Origin: Achatina immaculata
Taxonomy: Eukaryota; Mollusca; Gastropoda; Stylommatophora; Achatinidae
NCBI GenBank assembly: GCA_009760885.1
Contig: CM019709.1
Span: forward strand, 31,239,713-31,303,712
DNA: 64,000 bases
Direction: 5' to 3'
Below are positions 54,501-64,000 of the stretch, in pieces. Each line of letters opens with the position of its first letter. Positions within the stretch are counted from its first letter, which is position 1. The translations under genes and the position numbers were made by a program. A model generated the notes under the pieces. That model saw only the letters and a program-made list of their open reading frames with translations. It was not told where the DNA came from and ran no database searches.

Positions 54501-55246
54501 GAGGAGATAGCCATCAAGAAACCCGTGGAGAGGATGCAGACACGGAAACGTTTATACGCTGGTGTACAATGCTGAATCTGTGAATGACCGGCACGGACTC
54601 AGAATATGGACCGTAGAGATCAGTGTCTTTAGGAAACTCGATCACTTGCCTTCTTTAGAAAAGATTCTGTTAAATTTATTTGTTAGACTTTGTGCAGATA
54701 TTAACCACATTCGGGCCGTTTAAGAGCATCTAATTGATAATTTACATAGGAACAATTTACAGAGTACGTGCGTGTACTGTACGTACATTTGAATAAACAG
54801 AGAAGTGTGTAATTGCTACGGGAGTTATCCCAACGTCTCCTGCTAGCACTCGATCCAGGCAGGCAGGAAGGAAATGAGATCGTTTAAAAAAGAATTAGTG
54901 CGACCTTTAACACCCTCTCTGACACTCACTTGGCAGTTTTTTTGGCGCCATGTTTTGTTATCATTCACTTCTTGATATAACATATCCAAAAAATGGGGGG
55001 GGGGGGTGTGGGAGCACAGATGGCAGGCTAGATCAGGGAATCCCAACCCTTTTTACATACAGGTACCATATATCCAACTACATGTAAGTTTCGGGCCACC
55101 ATATCACACGTAATATCATAAAGTCATAAACTCTTAATTGTTGTATTCAGAAGATGGCACGTAATATAAAATAGATAAGACAGCCATAGACCAACTAATA
55201 ATGCACTAAGGACCACTGGGCTGAAGTGACTGTACAGTTATAAGAG

Positions 55247-55520
55247 CGGGCAAACCAAAGCTGACCAACATCTTGCTAGCCCATCTCACACGATAGTGTG
55301 CCTAGTAATATGTTCAGCATGGGCGAAGGAGCGCATGCAGCTCTACCAAAAAGCTTTTCCTATTCAGATGCCTCAAACTAGATGGACCATGAACAAAGCT
55401 GTTCCCGACACACTGCACATTACTTCAGAACTCAGCGCCTGCGGAGGACGGCCACGCTTAGCATCACCTGCCAGTAGCTGTCAGCTCACACGGGAGATCT
55501 ACCATCACCACCTAAAATAT
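55247..55520 (+). repeat. Possible repeat N relic
   Basis: gggcaaaccaaagctgacca then acatcttgctagcccatctc recall gcgaaccatagctgaccaag and ccctgtcccacctctcc of repeat N. The rest has no match. Confidence 0.35.
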
Positions 55521-55526
55521 AACGAT

Positions 55527-55640
55527 AAAATCCTCCCGTCTCATTGTCATCAAGACATACTGGGGGATACGGTGTTAGGCTCGCATTTCCAAGACCTTCG
55601 GCACATGAAATTGTGATGTGGTCAGTGTCATACCTTCACC
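55527..55640 (-). mobile_element. SINE 3' fragment
   Basis: gatacggtgttaggctcgca then tttccaagaccttcggcaca and tgatgtggtcagtgtcatac match the tail half of 48455-48722. The head is lost. Confidence 0.75.
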
Positions 55641-55799
55641 ACCTGGAAGCTCGCATTATTTTCTTATTGGGTCCACACTGGGTCTTCACGCAGACCACTT
55701 CCATCCCACTCCAGCGCATTGATTGCATCTATATCTTCCTGGCGTTAAGCTTAAAAGAACAAAGGAATATTTAAAAAAACATTTAAAATGAGCTAGATG

Positions 55800-57765
55800 T
55801 GCTATGGAGAGATGGAACGATCATCAGATAAATTGGTCATAAACGGTCAAGACCCTATCTGAATACTGTTCCGCGTGGATACGTTATTATGTTACTGAAG
55901 CTTTGAGAACGGATTAGGAATCTACACTCATATGACTCCAATGTGAACTTGTTTCTTGGGTGTGTTTCCGCTTTATCTCATTCCTCGTGCTATATGATGC
56001 CCGTGTTAGAAGATCTTCATGTGGGCATCATCTGGCAATAGCTTCATGTTTACAGTTACAGGGAAACGCTGCAAGAACAACCGCATATCGAAAGCTGTAA
56101 TAAATAATGATCGGGAAAAAAAGGAAGTGAAAAACTGCAACATTTTGGTCGATTATGCAAGGAACAAATAATGTTTATGATACCTGATAGAAATCGTAGA
56201 ATAGATGAAAGAATCTATGGTACAATTGCTAAAAATATGTGGAAAAGTCTGTGGTGAGATTATACGTGGGTGGAAAAGCCTGATATAAGTGCTAGAAATA
56301 GTTGGAAAAGTCTGTGGAATAGTTGCTAGAAATATGTGAAAAAAATCTATGATACAGTTGCTGAGCAGTATAAATTCCATTGCGTAACAGCCTTATAGAA
56401 AAGGGCATAAATGATAAAGTGTTCCAGTTATTTGTTTCAACGCTGCGAGCATCCATCTCACCGTGTATGTGATGTGTAAAAATGCGCATGCACGTGTCTT
56501 TATCCTCCATTTCCAAACATGATAACCTGTGTAACGATATAATTTGTATAAATGTCAGAAACGAACTACCGCTAGCTCATTGAGATTCGGCATTGCTAGG
56601 ACCTGTTGCATGCGGGAACGTACGAAATGCGAGTTCCATGTACCGGTAATGTTTCCCCGTACAGTGCATTATCTAACTGAAACAATAACGCTGCCATTAA
56701 TCACTGGGCAGTATAACAGAACATCTCTGTTATTTAATTGAATCAATAAAGCTCCGAGTGCGATTCTGGCCTTTATTTCGTACTGTTATTTATTAGGGAA
56801 AGAGAAGGGGGGAAAAAACCCCGAGGAAAGTTTTTGATTTGATCTTATTGCTCAGCCAAAAGGCCAGCAATTCCCTCAAGCTTTGATATAGCTTTTCGAT
56901 AATTGTTCATTGATCATGTCGATTCGGTGAGAACTAATGGATCCATAAGGTAATTATCAACTGAAACAAATCGCGATTTCCGATAATATGAGACTGAGCT
57001 TTGCTAATTTCTCAGAGATGACGATAACGATAGATAATGACTCTGGCAGCCTGGCATGGCTTTCTGTCTTGGCTTAAACAGAAGATGGGTCGATGTTTCC
57101 CGCGCTTAGTTGCACTGACAGCCTAAGCTGCACTACTTCGATGGTAACCTAATAGGGTTTGACTTGTTCCCCGATGGTAGTGAAACCTGCTTCTTTGGTC
57201 TGCTTTGAGATGCATGTTTAACAGTCCTTCATTAGAACATTCAGACAAAACGCTCGGAACAGTCATTAAGCTTCCTGATTTCTGCCATATGTCTTATTCA
57301 TTTCCTGTAACAAGACACACACGTGTGCGAGCTCAAAAGAATGAACGCATTTTGATATTCAAATTTGAGGAAGTTGATAATGAATCACTTGCAGTTTCGA
57401 TTTTCACTCTTCAGCAGGGGTAAGGATGTCATTGTCTTGTTCTAAGTCAAACAGACACAGACAATTGAAATCGGACTTGTAAAAACCTGGTCCTCTACAC
57501 TGTTGTCACGAACTGGTGTTATTTTAATCCTCCCTGTAATTAATTTTATTCTCGAGAGCCCCTCCCTTTTTCATTTCCATTATAATTTCCCCCCCCCCCC
57601 AAAACCAATGTAGATTCGCCGTACAGTTACCGAATTTTCTTTCTGCCCAAGTCACTTTTCTTAACATATAGAATCTGGTTTCAGAGTGTACGTTCGTCAT
57701 GGAGGGCACGTGTACAGCTCACATTTATCGTACACTTTAAGAATTTTGACTTATTCTACGTTTAT
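55800..57765. other. 2 kb with no supported gene; weak tandem structure at 56180-56365
   Basis: Around 56180-56365 an imperfect unit of about 50-55 bp (gctaaaaatatgtggaaaag, gctagaaatagttggaaaag, gctagaaatatgtgaaaaaa) recurs. Elsewhere I see no exon, SINE or LINE. Confidence 0.45.
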
Positions 57766-57779
57766 CTAACTTGCAGGCA

Positions 57780-58234
57780 TCATCATCATCAGGTGCCGTG
57801 TCGACTGTCGTTGGCTATTATGCTTCTCCAGAGTACCCGATCCTTCATGCAGGCCATCAGCTCAGTTGGTGATCTCCTCTCACACCATCCCGTCAGGACT
57901 GTCCAGTATCATTTCTCTTGGTCTTTCTCTTGATCTTCTTCCTTCTATTTTTCCTGTTGTTATAATATTTTTTATGCCCCCTCTTCTCATTGCATGTCCT
58001 ATGAAAGTACATTGTCTCTTTCTTATCTTTTTGACAAGGTTTTTTTGTCTCCCAGCTCTTCTCATACATTCTTCATTAGTTATTTTTGCTGTCCAGGGAA
58101 TTCACAACATTCTTCTAATAAACCACATTTCTGCTGCTTCCAATGATTTTTGTGCAGACTTGCCTGTTGTCCATGATTCACTTCCATATGACAAGATAAG
58201 TTCAATATAGCATTTTAGGACTCGTACAAGGCGT
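57780..58234 (-). mobile_element. LINE family G copy 2 with 11-bp target-site duplication
   Basis: Closely matches 26660-27090 (tgccgtgtcgactgtcgttg; gagtacccgatccttcatgc). It has a (GAT)n tail and is flanked by ACTTGCAGGCA at 57769-57779 and 58235-58245. Compared with copy 1 it has frameshifts (RRAGRQKNLVKKIRKRQCTF survives). Confidence 0.92.
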
Positions 58235-58249
58235 ACTTGCAGGCACGTC

Positions 58250-59495
58250 TTGTTATTTAACAGCTCACAGTTCCCTTGATTTCTTTATTCTTTCTCTCCT
58301 TTCACAACACACTTGAGAGTTTCTGCTGAGGTGCTCGTAGTGTTCTTGATGATCTGGTTATTCCATCTCCCTAGCTCGTGGACTTTGGTTGTCTAAACAC
58401 GCCAGGATTGATTACGCCGGGCCCAGCTAGAGAGCTAATGTGACGCGTATAGACGTCCAGGGACCAATTAACGTTATCCAGTTGTCCGTGGTCAGGGGCG
58501 GAACGTTTTCCACATGGCTGATTTCTATGGAGACCGGACTGTGATTTCTGTTTGTAGAAGCTTTAATCTGTCCAAAACGTTTTGATTTTTTGCTTTGTTT
58601 TGTTTTGTTTGACAGTTATTCAGTCTAAAACTGTGATTTTAAAAAAAAGTTTTCTCTAAAATTATCTGTTATTTTTTTTAACATATGCCTTAAAGTCCTT
58701 GGTTTTTCAGTGTTAGGTGCACAAATGTTTTTCATCTACTTCCCGTGTCTTTTATGTATAGTGTTGTTCTTGTGTGTATTCCTTGAAAAAGGCTGACGCC
58801 GATAATATTGGATGTTGTATGTTCTTAATTTGTATGTTCTCATCTTGCTTTCTACCATTTGTGTTTCTGCTCACTTTCATCACTCACTCTGTCTGTAAAA
58901 CTGAACTGTACACCTGTCTACATTTTTTTTTGCTCGATTCAGAAACGAGGCGTGCATATTCTTAGTGACAGTCATCTACACAAACATTTCATAATTATGA
59001 TGTCATAGTTTTCTGTTCATATTTAGCATTGCTTTTTTCATGTATTTGTAACATTAGTACAACACAGATGTTGAATGACTGAATGAACGTGAAGGGATGT
59101 TAGACTGGCCCACCTAGTGAAGTATTTACCCTTTAAAAGTAAAATGTGTTCGTTCTCTGTCTCTGTCTGTCTGTCTGTCTCTCTTAATCACCTTTTCGCG
59201 AAATAATTTCCATCTGTCTAGATTATCTCTAATGTTACTAACTTGATTATTTTATATGAACGCATTTATCTCACATGTTACAGAGTCGTAACGCCAGACT
59301 TTCGACTCCGATACATACTCTTCAGTCATCCACATCCTCCTACCGACTTATCTTATATTCCTGTTGATCTCAGTTTCGATTCCACTTTAAAAAATAATTA
59401 CTTCCTGCTTTTCTCAAATTTTTCTCTGAGTCCGAATCGTAAATGGTACATATCTACCTAAATTCATCCAAAATTGTTCTGATTCCGGAGTTCTG
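58250..59495. other. 1.2 kb with no supported gene
   Basis: AT-rich with short tctgtctgtc repeats near 59155-59180. No exon or repeat family recognised. Confidence 0.45.
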
Positions 59496-59497
59496 CT

Positions 59498-59605
59498 GGT
59501 TCAGTGATTTGCATGTCTCTTGCGGAACTTTGCCTCCCTAACAGCTCTCCTGTAGGCCTCTCGGTTGTAAGCAAGATGCCCTGCTGCTGATGCATCCATT
59601 TGCAG

Positions 59606-59608
<3 letters not shown>
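59498..59608 (-). mobile_element. LINE family B 3' terminal fragment
   Basis: tgcatgtctcttgcggaact then ttgcctccctaacagctctc and gatgccctgctgctgatgca is the reverse complement of 19975-20070. It is interrupted by a (CT)n run where more element would be expected. Confidence 0.85.

Positions 59609-59652
<44 letters not shown>
59609..59652. repeat. (CT)n-(GT)n microsatellite
   Basis: ctctctctctctctctctct followed by gtgtgtgtgtgg. Confidence 0.97.
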
Positions 59653-59653
<1 letters not shown>

Positions 59654-60491
59654 GGCGAGTGGGTGGATGGGCTGGTTAGATCTGTAGGTCTCGTGGCGTG
59701 TCCTTACCAGAATACTGTCCCTCTCACTACCTCTCCGAATGCAGTGTGATCTTGAGCAAGTTGACCAACATCTCGTAGTGACATATTCAGACTTTCAGTG
59801 ACGTCCTGGGTCGATCGTCCCTTTTCTCTTTTGCTGGGCAATATGACTTCTACTATCTATCTCTCCAAACCATTATGTCTTTTTGGCCAAAATATCATAC
59901 CAATATACATACATTTATTACACTGTCTTCTCGCCATTCAACCAGTTTAGATAAACGAGCTTATGTTGCACGTTGCCTGCCTCCTTCCTCATATACTTTT
60001 CATTTTTGAGAAAGCAAACTAAAAAAAAAAAAAAGGCTCTACGATTTGATTCATGTAACGGGATATTTAAATTTTCTGTAATTTCCGCCCACCAACTCTT
60101 GCATTGTAGCGTGAATGCTGTCTGGCTGTGGCTGTACCATCATCGTCATTATAGCATAGTGTCTATAAAAAATCAAAATAGGCTTATTAATTAACATAAT
60201 TAACGGCTAGACCGCGTGCCATGTTAATTATACTGTGCACATTGTTAAGAAGTGGATAACGGTAGACAGCAATGTGATATATATTCCTAGCTAATTAGTT
60301 ATTCTTATTCCATTAACGGAGACATACTGGTGTGTTCTTAATCAAGTGATAGAGCACAATGTTGTATTGTTAGCCTTCGAAAAATAGTAAATAAAGCACT
60401 TCAGACATGAGAAAGAGAGAGGGAGAGAAATGTCTTAACTCTTATATGAAAAAAAATTGTCGTTAATGAAGCACTCTCTCGTTTGTAACAG

Positions 60492-60581
60492 TTTCTTCAA
60501 GCCAAAGTGATCTCATACTGCTTTTGGCACACAGTCTTAAAGAAGTACAACCAGACCAAGAAAATTCACGGTTATGTATAG
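60492..60581 (+). other. Tentative short terminal exon-like segment
   Basis: A possible acceptor ctcgtttgtaacag ends at 60491 and is followed by an open frame of 29 codons (FLQAKVISYCFWHTVLKKYN then QTKKIHGYV, stop TAG). Codon content looks protein-like but the segment is short, has no recognised family and no linked exon. Confidence 0.2.
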
Positions 60582-60604
60582 AAAAGCTGTTGAATGGTTA
60601 AGAG

Positions 60605-60650
60605 ACTTAAAAACTAGCGCAGTACCCGGTGTTGCCCGGTCAGTTAATGC
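60605..60650. repeat. Dispersed-repeat motif (acccggtgttgcccgg)
   Basis: aaaactagcgcagtacccgg then tgttgcccggtcagttaatg contains a sequence I have seen in many animal interspersed repeats. No boundaries or coding part can be drawn. Confidence 0.35.
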
Positions 60651-61689
60651 AATATATCTATGTGTCTGTATATCCGTTTGCCCATTCATCGAGCTGTTCA
60701 ATATTGATCAGTCTTTTGTAAAATTAAAATACTATATAATAAAAATTCTATATTATTTTGAGGGTTGAGGAATAACTGGTGAAGATAAGTGCCAAGTATT
60801 TACCTAGAATAAAACCTGGATCACTCTTATGGTACACCTATGACTCAGGTGTCAAGTCTTTATTTGTATTCTTTAAAGGAAGAACTGTTGAAATTATCGA
60901 TCGATCTATAAGCTGCCTAATGTCAGTTATGCATCAGAAAGTGCAGTTTTTATTTTGGTTTCCAACAGGAGGTTTCTAAATATTTTCCAGCATAAAGTGC
61001 GCTTATGAAAAAATGTACTTCACTGCCAAAGGCTGTAAGTTACATACAAATAATATTTTGCTTCGTTGTTATATACTTTATTATACTTGGGGAGATAACT
61101 ACGCGAAAAATTGCTTTTTTTTTTCTTCGAATTTTCGCACACAGAGTGCAAATGTTATAATTTTCAAGAGTCTTGTAAAAAAATGTAATTGAGTAAGCTG
61201 TAGGCAAATTTATTTATTTATTTATAGATGTTAATGTGCATAGAATTCTAATATAATTTCATTCTTTTTTTTATTAAAACTTACTTTATTTTCCGTATTT
61301 CATCATTAACGATAGTATACGCAGAGAAGATAAATACGTTGGTGCAAAATGCGTAGAAGTATCGATCATTTTAATATGTATATATATAAATTTAGATTTT
61401 ATCCACACGTTCTACCAGATAACTTATGAGATGTCATTATATTGATATATTACTGATGTACCAGAGAACATGGGTATATAACACAATTAGTTCTAAAAGT
61501 GAAGTTGGTTAAAGATATAGCTCAGTTGTTGATTGTTTTCTTGGTTAGTTCTTTCCACCGTTTAAGGCAGCAAGACAGACGTAAAGCGAACTTGGTGCAG
61601 TTATTTATGTACTTGTCATACAGTGATTTGTTGGCTTATTAACCGTTGTGTTCAGTTTTATTCTGCATAGGAAAGCTAGGGATCTCCAA

Positions 61690-61962
61690 GTCAGCATATC
61701 ATGTCTATGAAGCATAAGGTAGTCCTGTCATGTCAGAGAGAGACTTGGGTACATGATGCCAATGTCCATAATTTCCTTGGCCTGACGGTACACTATAGAG
61801 TAATATGGTCAGAACCATACTAGGCTAGATTTCATTAGCCAGCTCTAGAAGCTGGATACCCATTTCTATAGCTGGAAGACTTGGGCGCCTCCGACCGGAC
61901 TTAAGCCACAGACCTCTCCGTATGAAAGAGGAGAGCACTAACCACTATGTCGCTCGGACGCG
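61690..61962 (-). mobile_element. tRNA-derived SINE, diverged
   Basis: The minus strand has box A AGCGACATAGTGGTTAGTGC (about 61934-61953) and box B GGCTTAAGTCC (61897-61907), the body caagtcttccagctatagaa then atgggtatccagcttctaga, and a decayed tail. Full length but older than the copies at 38.4 and 44.5 kb. Confidence 0.82.
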
Positions 61963-62228
61963 CAGCGCCTGTGGAAGATCATGTCGTAATTCCAACGGCT
62001 AGGCCAGAGCAAACGGGCTATTGTGATTTCACATTGCCATTACATTTGTGCATTTCGTGAATTTATTTGTGCATATATTATTCTATCTCTCTCTTGTTTG
62101 TTGGGTGAACATGGGGCTTTGAAGCAAAGCAGCCGGAGGTCACTCCATATCTAGTAATCTTTCCTGGGGTGTAGTCTTGCTTACGCCCTAATCTTTAGAG
62201 ATCTTCGTGGCCCTTGTTGCTAATATAT

Positions 62229-62251
62229 AGTGTGTGTGTGTGTGTGTGTGG
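62229..62251. repeat. (GT)n microsatellite
   Basis: About eleven GT units followed by ggggtgggatgggggg. Confidence 0.95.
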
Positions 62252-62321
62252 GGTGGGATGGGGGGCAGAGATAAAATGATGTGGGTAACGACCAGTAAGG
62301 GTTACAGTAACTTAACAGAAC

Positions 62322-62406
62322 CGGGGTTTCTCAACCTTTATACTGCGAATGAATCCCACTTCCTAATTTGTGCATGAAAATTTTATTTTTCTTTCTCCCC
62401 CCCCCC

Positions 62407-62455
<49 letters not shown>

Positions 62456-62548
62456 TGTTTTTTTTTCTAAGTCGTGACCTCTGGAAGTTCAGCGTGGTCT
62501 CATATCCCAGGGGGTTATGTATCATGCAGCGCCCTTTGAGAAGTCCTG
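62322..62548. mobile_element. hAT-like MITE with (CT)n inside
   Basis: The left end cggggtttctcaacctttat and right end gccctttgagaagtcctg are imperfect inverted repeats of the hAT CAGGGGTTCTCAA type. Internal text (aagtcgtgacctctggaagt, catatcccagggggttatgt) also fits such elements. A (CT)n run at 62404-62450 expanded it. No clear 8-bp duplication. Confidence 0.5.
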
Positions 62549-62794
62549 GCTTAGATTATAGCTAGAGGATGTTAGTCATGAGGTTGGCTGTAGACGCTGG
62601 TGGGTGTTCTTATTCTTTTATTAGGAATTATGTGGTCTCTTTGTTTTCTTCGCCCCGTCTTTCCGACATTTTGGATTTCTCTTGCGTCAGTTTCTGTAGG
62701 TTTCTATGGGTCGCTGAGTCCGTGCACCAACCTCGTTAGTCGTTTCTTATGACATGCATGCTGGATCAGCTCCCACGGACTTGGCGTCCAGGAC

Positions 62795-62882
62795 CCCTAC
62801 GTCACGACAGAAGTGGGAATCCCTTTGCTACCGGCAGTCCCATGTGTCTTAGGCACTGAAGGGACGAGAGAGAGAGAGGGAG
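62795..62882 (+). mobile_element. LINE A'-type 3' terminal fragment
   Basis: gacagaagtgggaatccctt then cggcagtcccatgtgtctta and actgaagggacgagagagag follows 13910-13985 closely (ccagcagcccatgtgccttg, gaagggacaagagagatcg). The tail is (GA)n. Confidence 0.75.
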
Positions 62883-63309
62883 GGAAGGGGAAGGAAGGAG
62901 GTTCTTAAACTCATGTTGATGATCATTTATATGACAGATGACGTTAATATCATGATGTTATAGTTATATTCAAATCTTAGGGTTGTAGAAATGATGGATC
63001 AATGCCCTCCCAGTATGATGCATTGTCAGGCTTCAGGTTCACTAAGACGGAAGAGATTTTTTTTTTCCGGTAGTTAATGTGAGAAGGGAGAGGGGAAAAA
63101 AAAGAGATATCACCAGATTATTGTGAAACGTCAGGTTGCTAGGGAACTCGTCCCGGAAGTTACGTAAAGCTTACTAGTCCTTGCAGTCCCATAATCCCAG
63201 CTCAACAACAGGAGTGGATGTGCATGCGTCGACTAGCCAGTCAAGGGGGATAATTGTTGTCTAAAACACTCGGCCATTGCACGTCATTGTTCTTTTCTTA
63301 TTTCCACAG

Positions 63310-63447
63310 GTGCTCTTGGTATATCGTAAAATCATCAGCGTCTGTGAATTACTGCAAGCTGATGTAATAACACAAGAAGTTTACGTATACAAACCACGCG
63401 TTATAACACTCAGTCTAAATAAACAGCTTCACCTGTTGCACCTTTAG
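63310..63447 (+). other. Tentative terminal coding exon behind a strong acceptor
   Basis: A classic acceptor (ttcttttcttatttccacag, AG at 63308-63309) is followed by 45 open codons in frame 0: VLLVYRKIISVCELLQADVI then TQEVYVYKPRVITLSLNKQL and a TAG at 63445-63447. It is not part of any repeat I recognise. It could also splice at one of the GTA dinucleotides inside. No family match is known to me. Confidence 0.25.
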
Positions 63448-63681
63448 TGCAGAGATAAGCAGTTTTTTTTTGTTGTAATACGTCACGTCCGTGACTTGAG
63501 AACCCTTCTTTCCTGGACTACCCTCCCCCCGACATCTTGCGCCCCAGTAAAAAAGACGTTAAGTGTGCGCAGAATTAATAATTTACTTATCGATTAATCA
63601 AACGAGCTTAAAGTATTGGAGCATTTATTTGTAGATTAAGGTTCATGTATGCTCAGTTATAAATCCATCGATCATTACAAA

Positions 63682-63683
<2 letters not shown>

Positions 63684-63732
<49 letters not shown>
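63684..63732. repeat. (TA)n microsatellite
   Basis: About 24 AT units in an AT-rich context. Confidence 0.97.
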
Positions 63733-63735
<3 letters not shown>

Positions 63736-64000
63736 GTCCATCGATAATTGCATATAAATTAATACATTTTATCCCGGAAAGGGTTGTATTTCCCAGGAGC
63801 AGGCGCCAGTGAGGATCAATGAACAACTATATGGGCCCCATGTTCGTGATGTCGCGGTTACAGTGACACGTCCAGCGATTTTTTTTCTTTTCTTTTTATT
63901 TACAGTTTGCCGTGCGTCGTTAATTACAGTTTACTGTGTGTAGGAGTTCTTTTTGCAGATATATAAATATAAGCTTAGGACGTTTTGCGTTTTGCAGTGC

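Overview
This window is animal nuclear DNA. It has spliced coding exons with GT-AG introns, long introns filled with 5'-truncated non-LTR retrotransposons, tRNA-derived SINEs, a Tc1-like DNA transposon and many minisatellites. The mix of Nimb/I-like and Jockey-like elements with RNase H, Tc1 elements and box A/B SINEs suggests a lophotrochozoan, most likely a gastropod mollusc. That placement is inference from family resemblance.

The only host gene I can support runs on the + strand from the left edge to about 27.6 kb. Six exons (1330-1429, 2314-2378, 4622-4698, 7859-7969, 14404-14592, 27400-27564) join in frame with matching splice phases. They encode about 235 residues ending in TAA and align along their length with the C-terminal two thirds of cyclin-D1-binding protein 1 (CCNDBP1/GCIP). 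The first six bases of the window look like the 3' tip of the preceding exon. Introns grow from 0.9 to 12.8 kb and hold most of the repeats.

Layout. 0-9 kb: SINEs (including an inverted pair at 6.1-6.64 kb), LINE 3' ends and minisatellites. 9.05-13.6 kb: a Jockey-like element with endonuclease, RT and RNase H regions, carrying a near-perfect 1,189-bp tandem duplication. 14.2-14.4 kb: a short tandem repeat that copies the splice acceptor of the exon beside it. 16.9-20.1 kb: a three-element nest, with a 2.36-kb Nimb-like element and a 160-bp LINE fragment each inserted with target-site duplications into an older LINE. 21.2-26.3 kb: a 38-bp minisatellite interrupted by a duplicated Tc1-like transposon. 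27.4 kb: last exon. 28.5-30.5 kb: a CR1/Jockey-type element with two nested insertions. 31-34.4 kb: a 3.4-kb array of a 46-47-bp unit. 34.7-50.5 kb: more LINE, SINE, Tc1 and minisatellite relics, including a 5'-inverted (twin-primed) LINE at 41.8-42.7 kb and an unclassified retroposed element at 46.5-47.6 kb. 50.6-64 kb: sparser, with few recognisable repeats and no gene I can name; two open segments behind good splice acceptors (60.5 and 63.3 kb) and a promoter-like segment near 45.1-45.6 kb are tentative.

Letters A to N label repeat families within this window only. Retroelement copies are mostly broken 3' ends; the least damaged is the family C copy at 16998-19356. I found no operon, CRISPR, rRNA, true tRNA gene or new multi-gene system. 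The notable content is how mobile DNA, tandem repeats and splice sites interact inside one gene.
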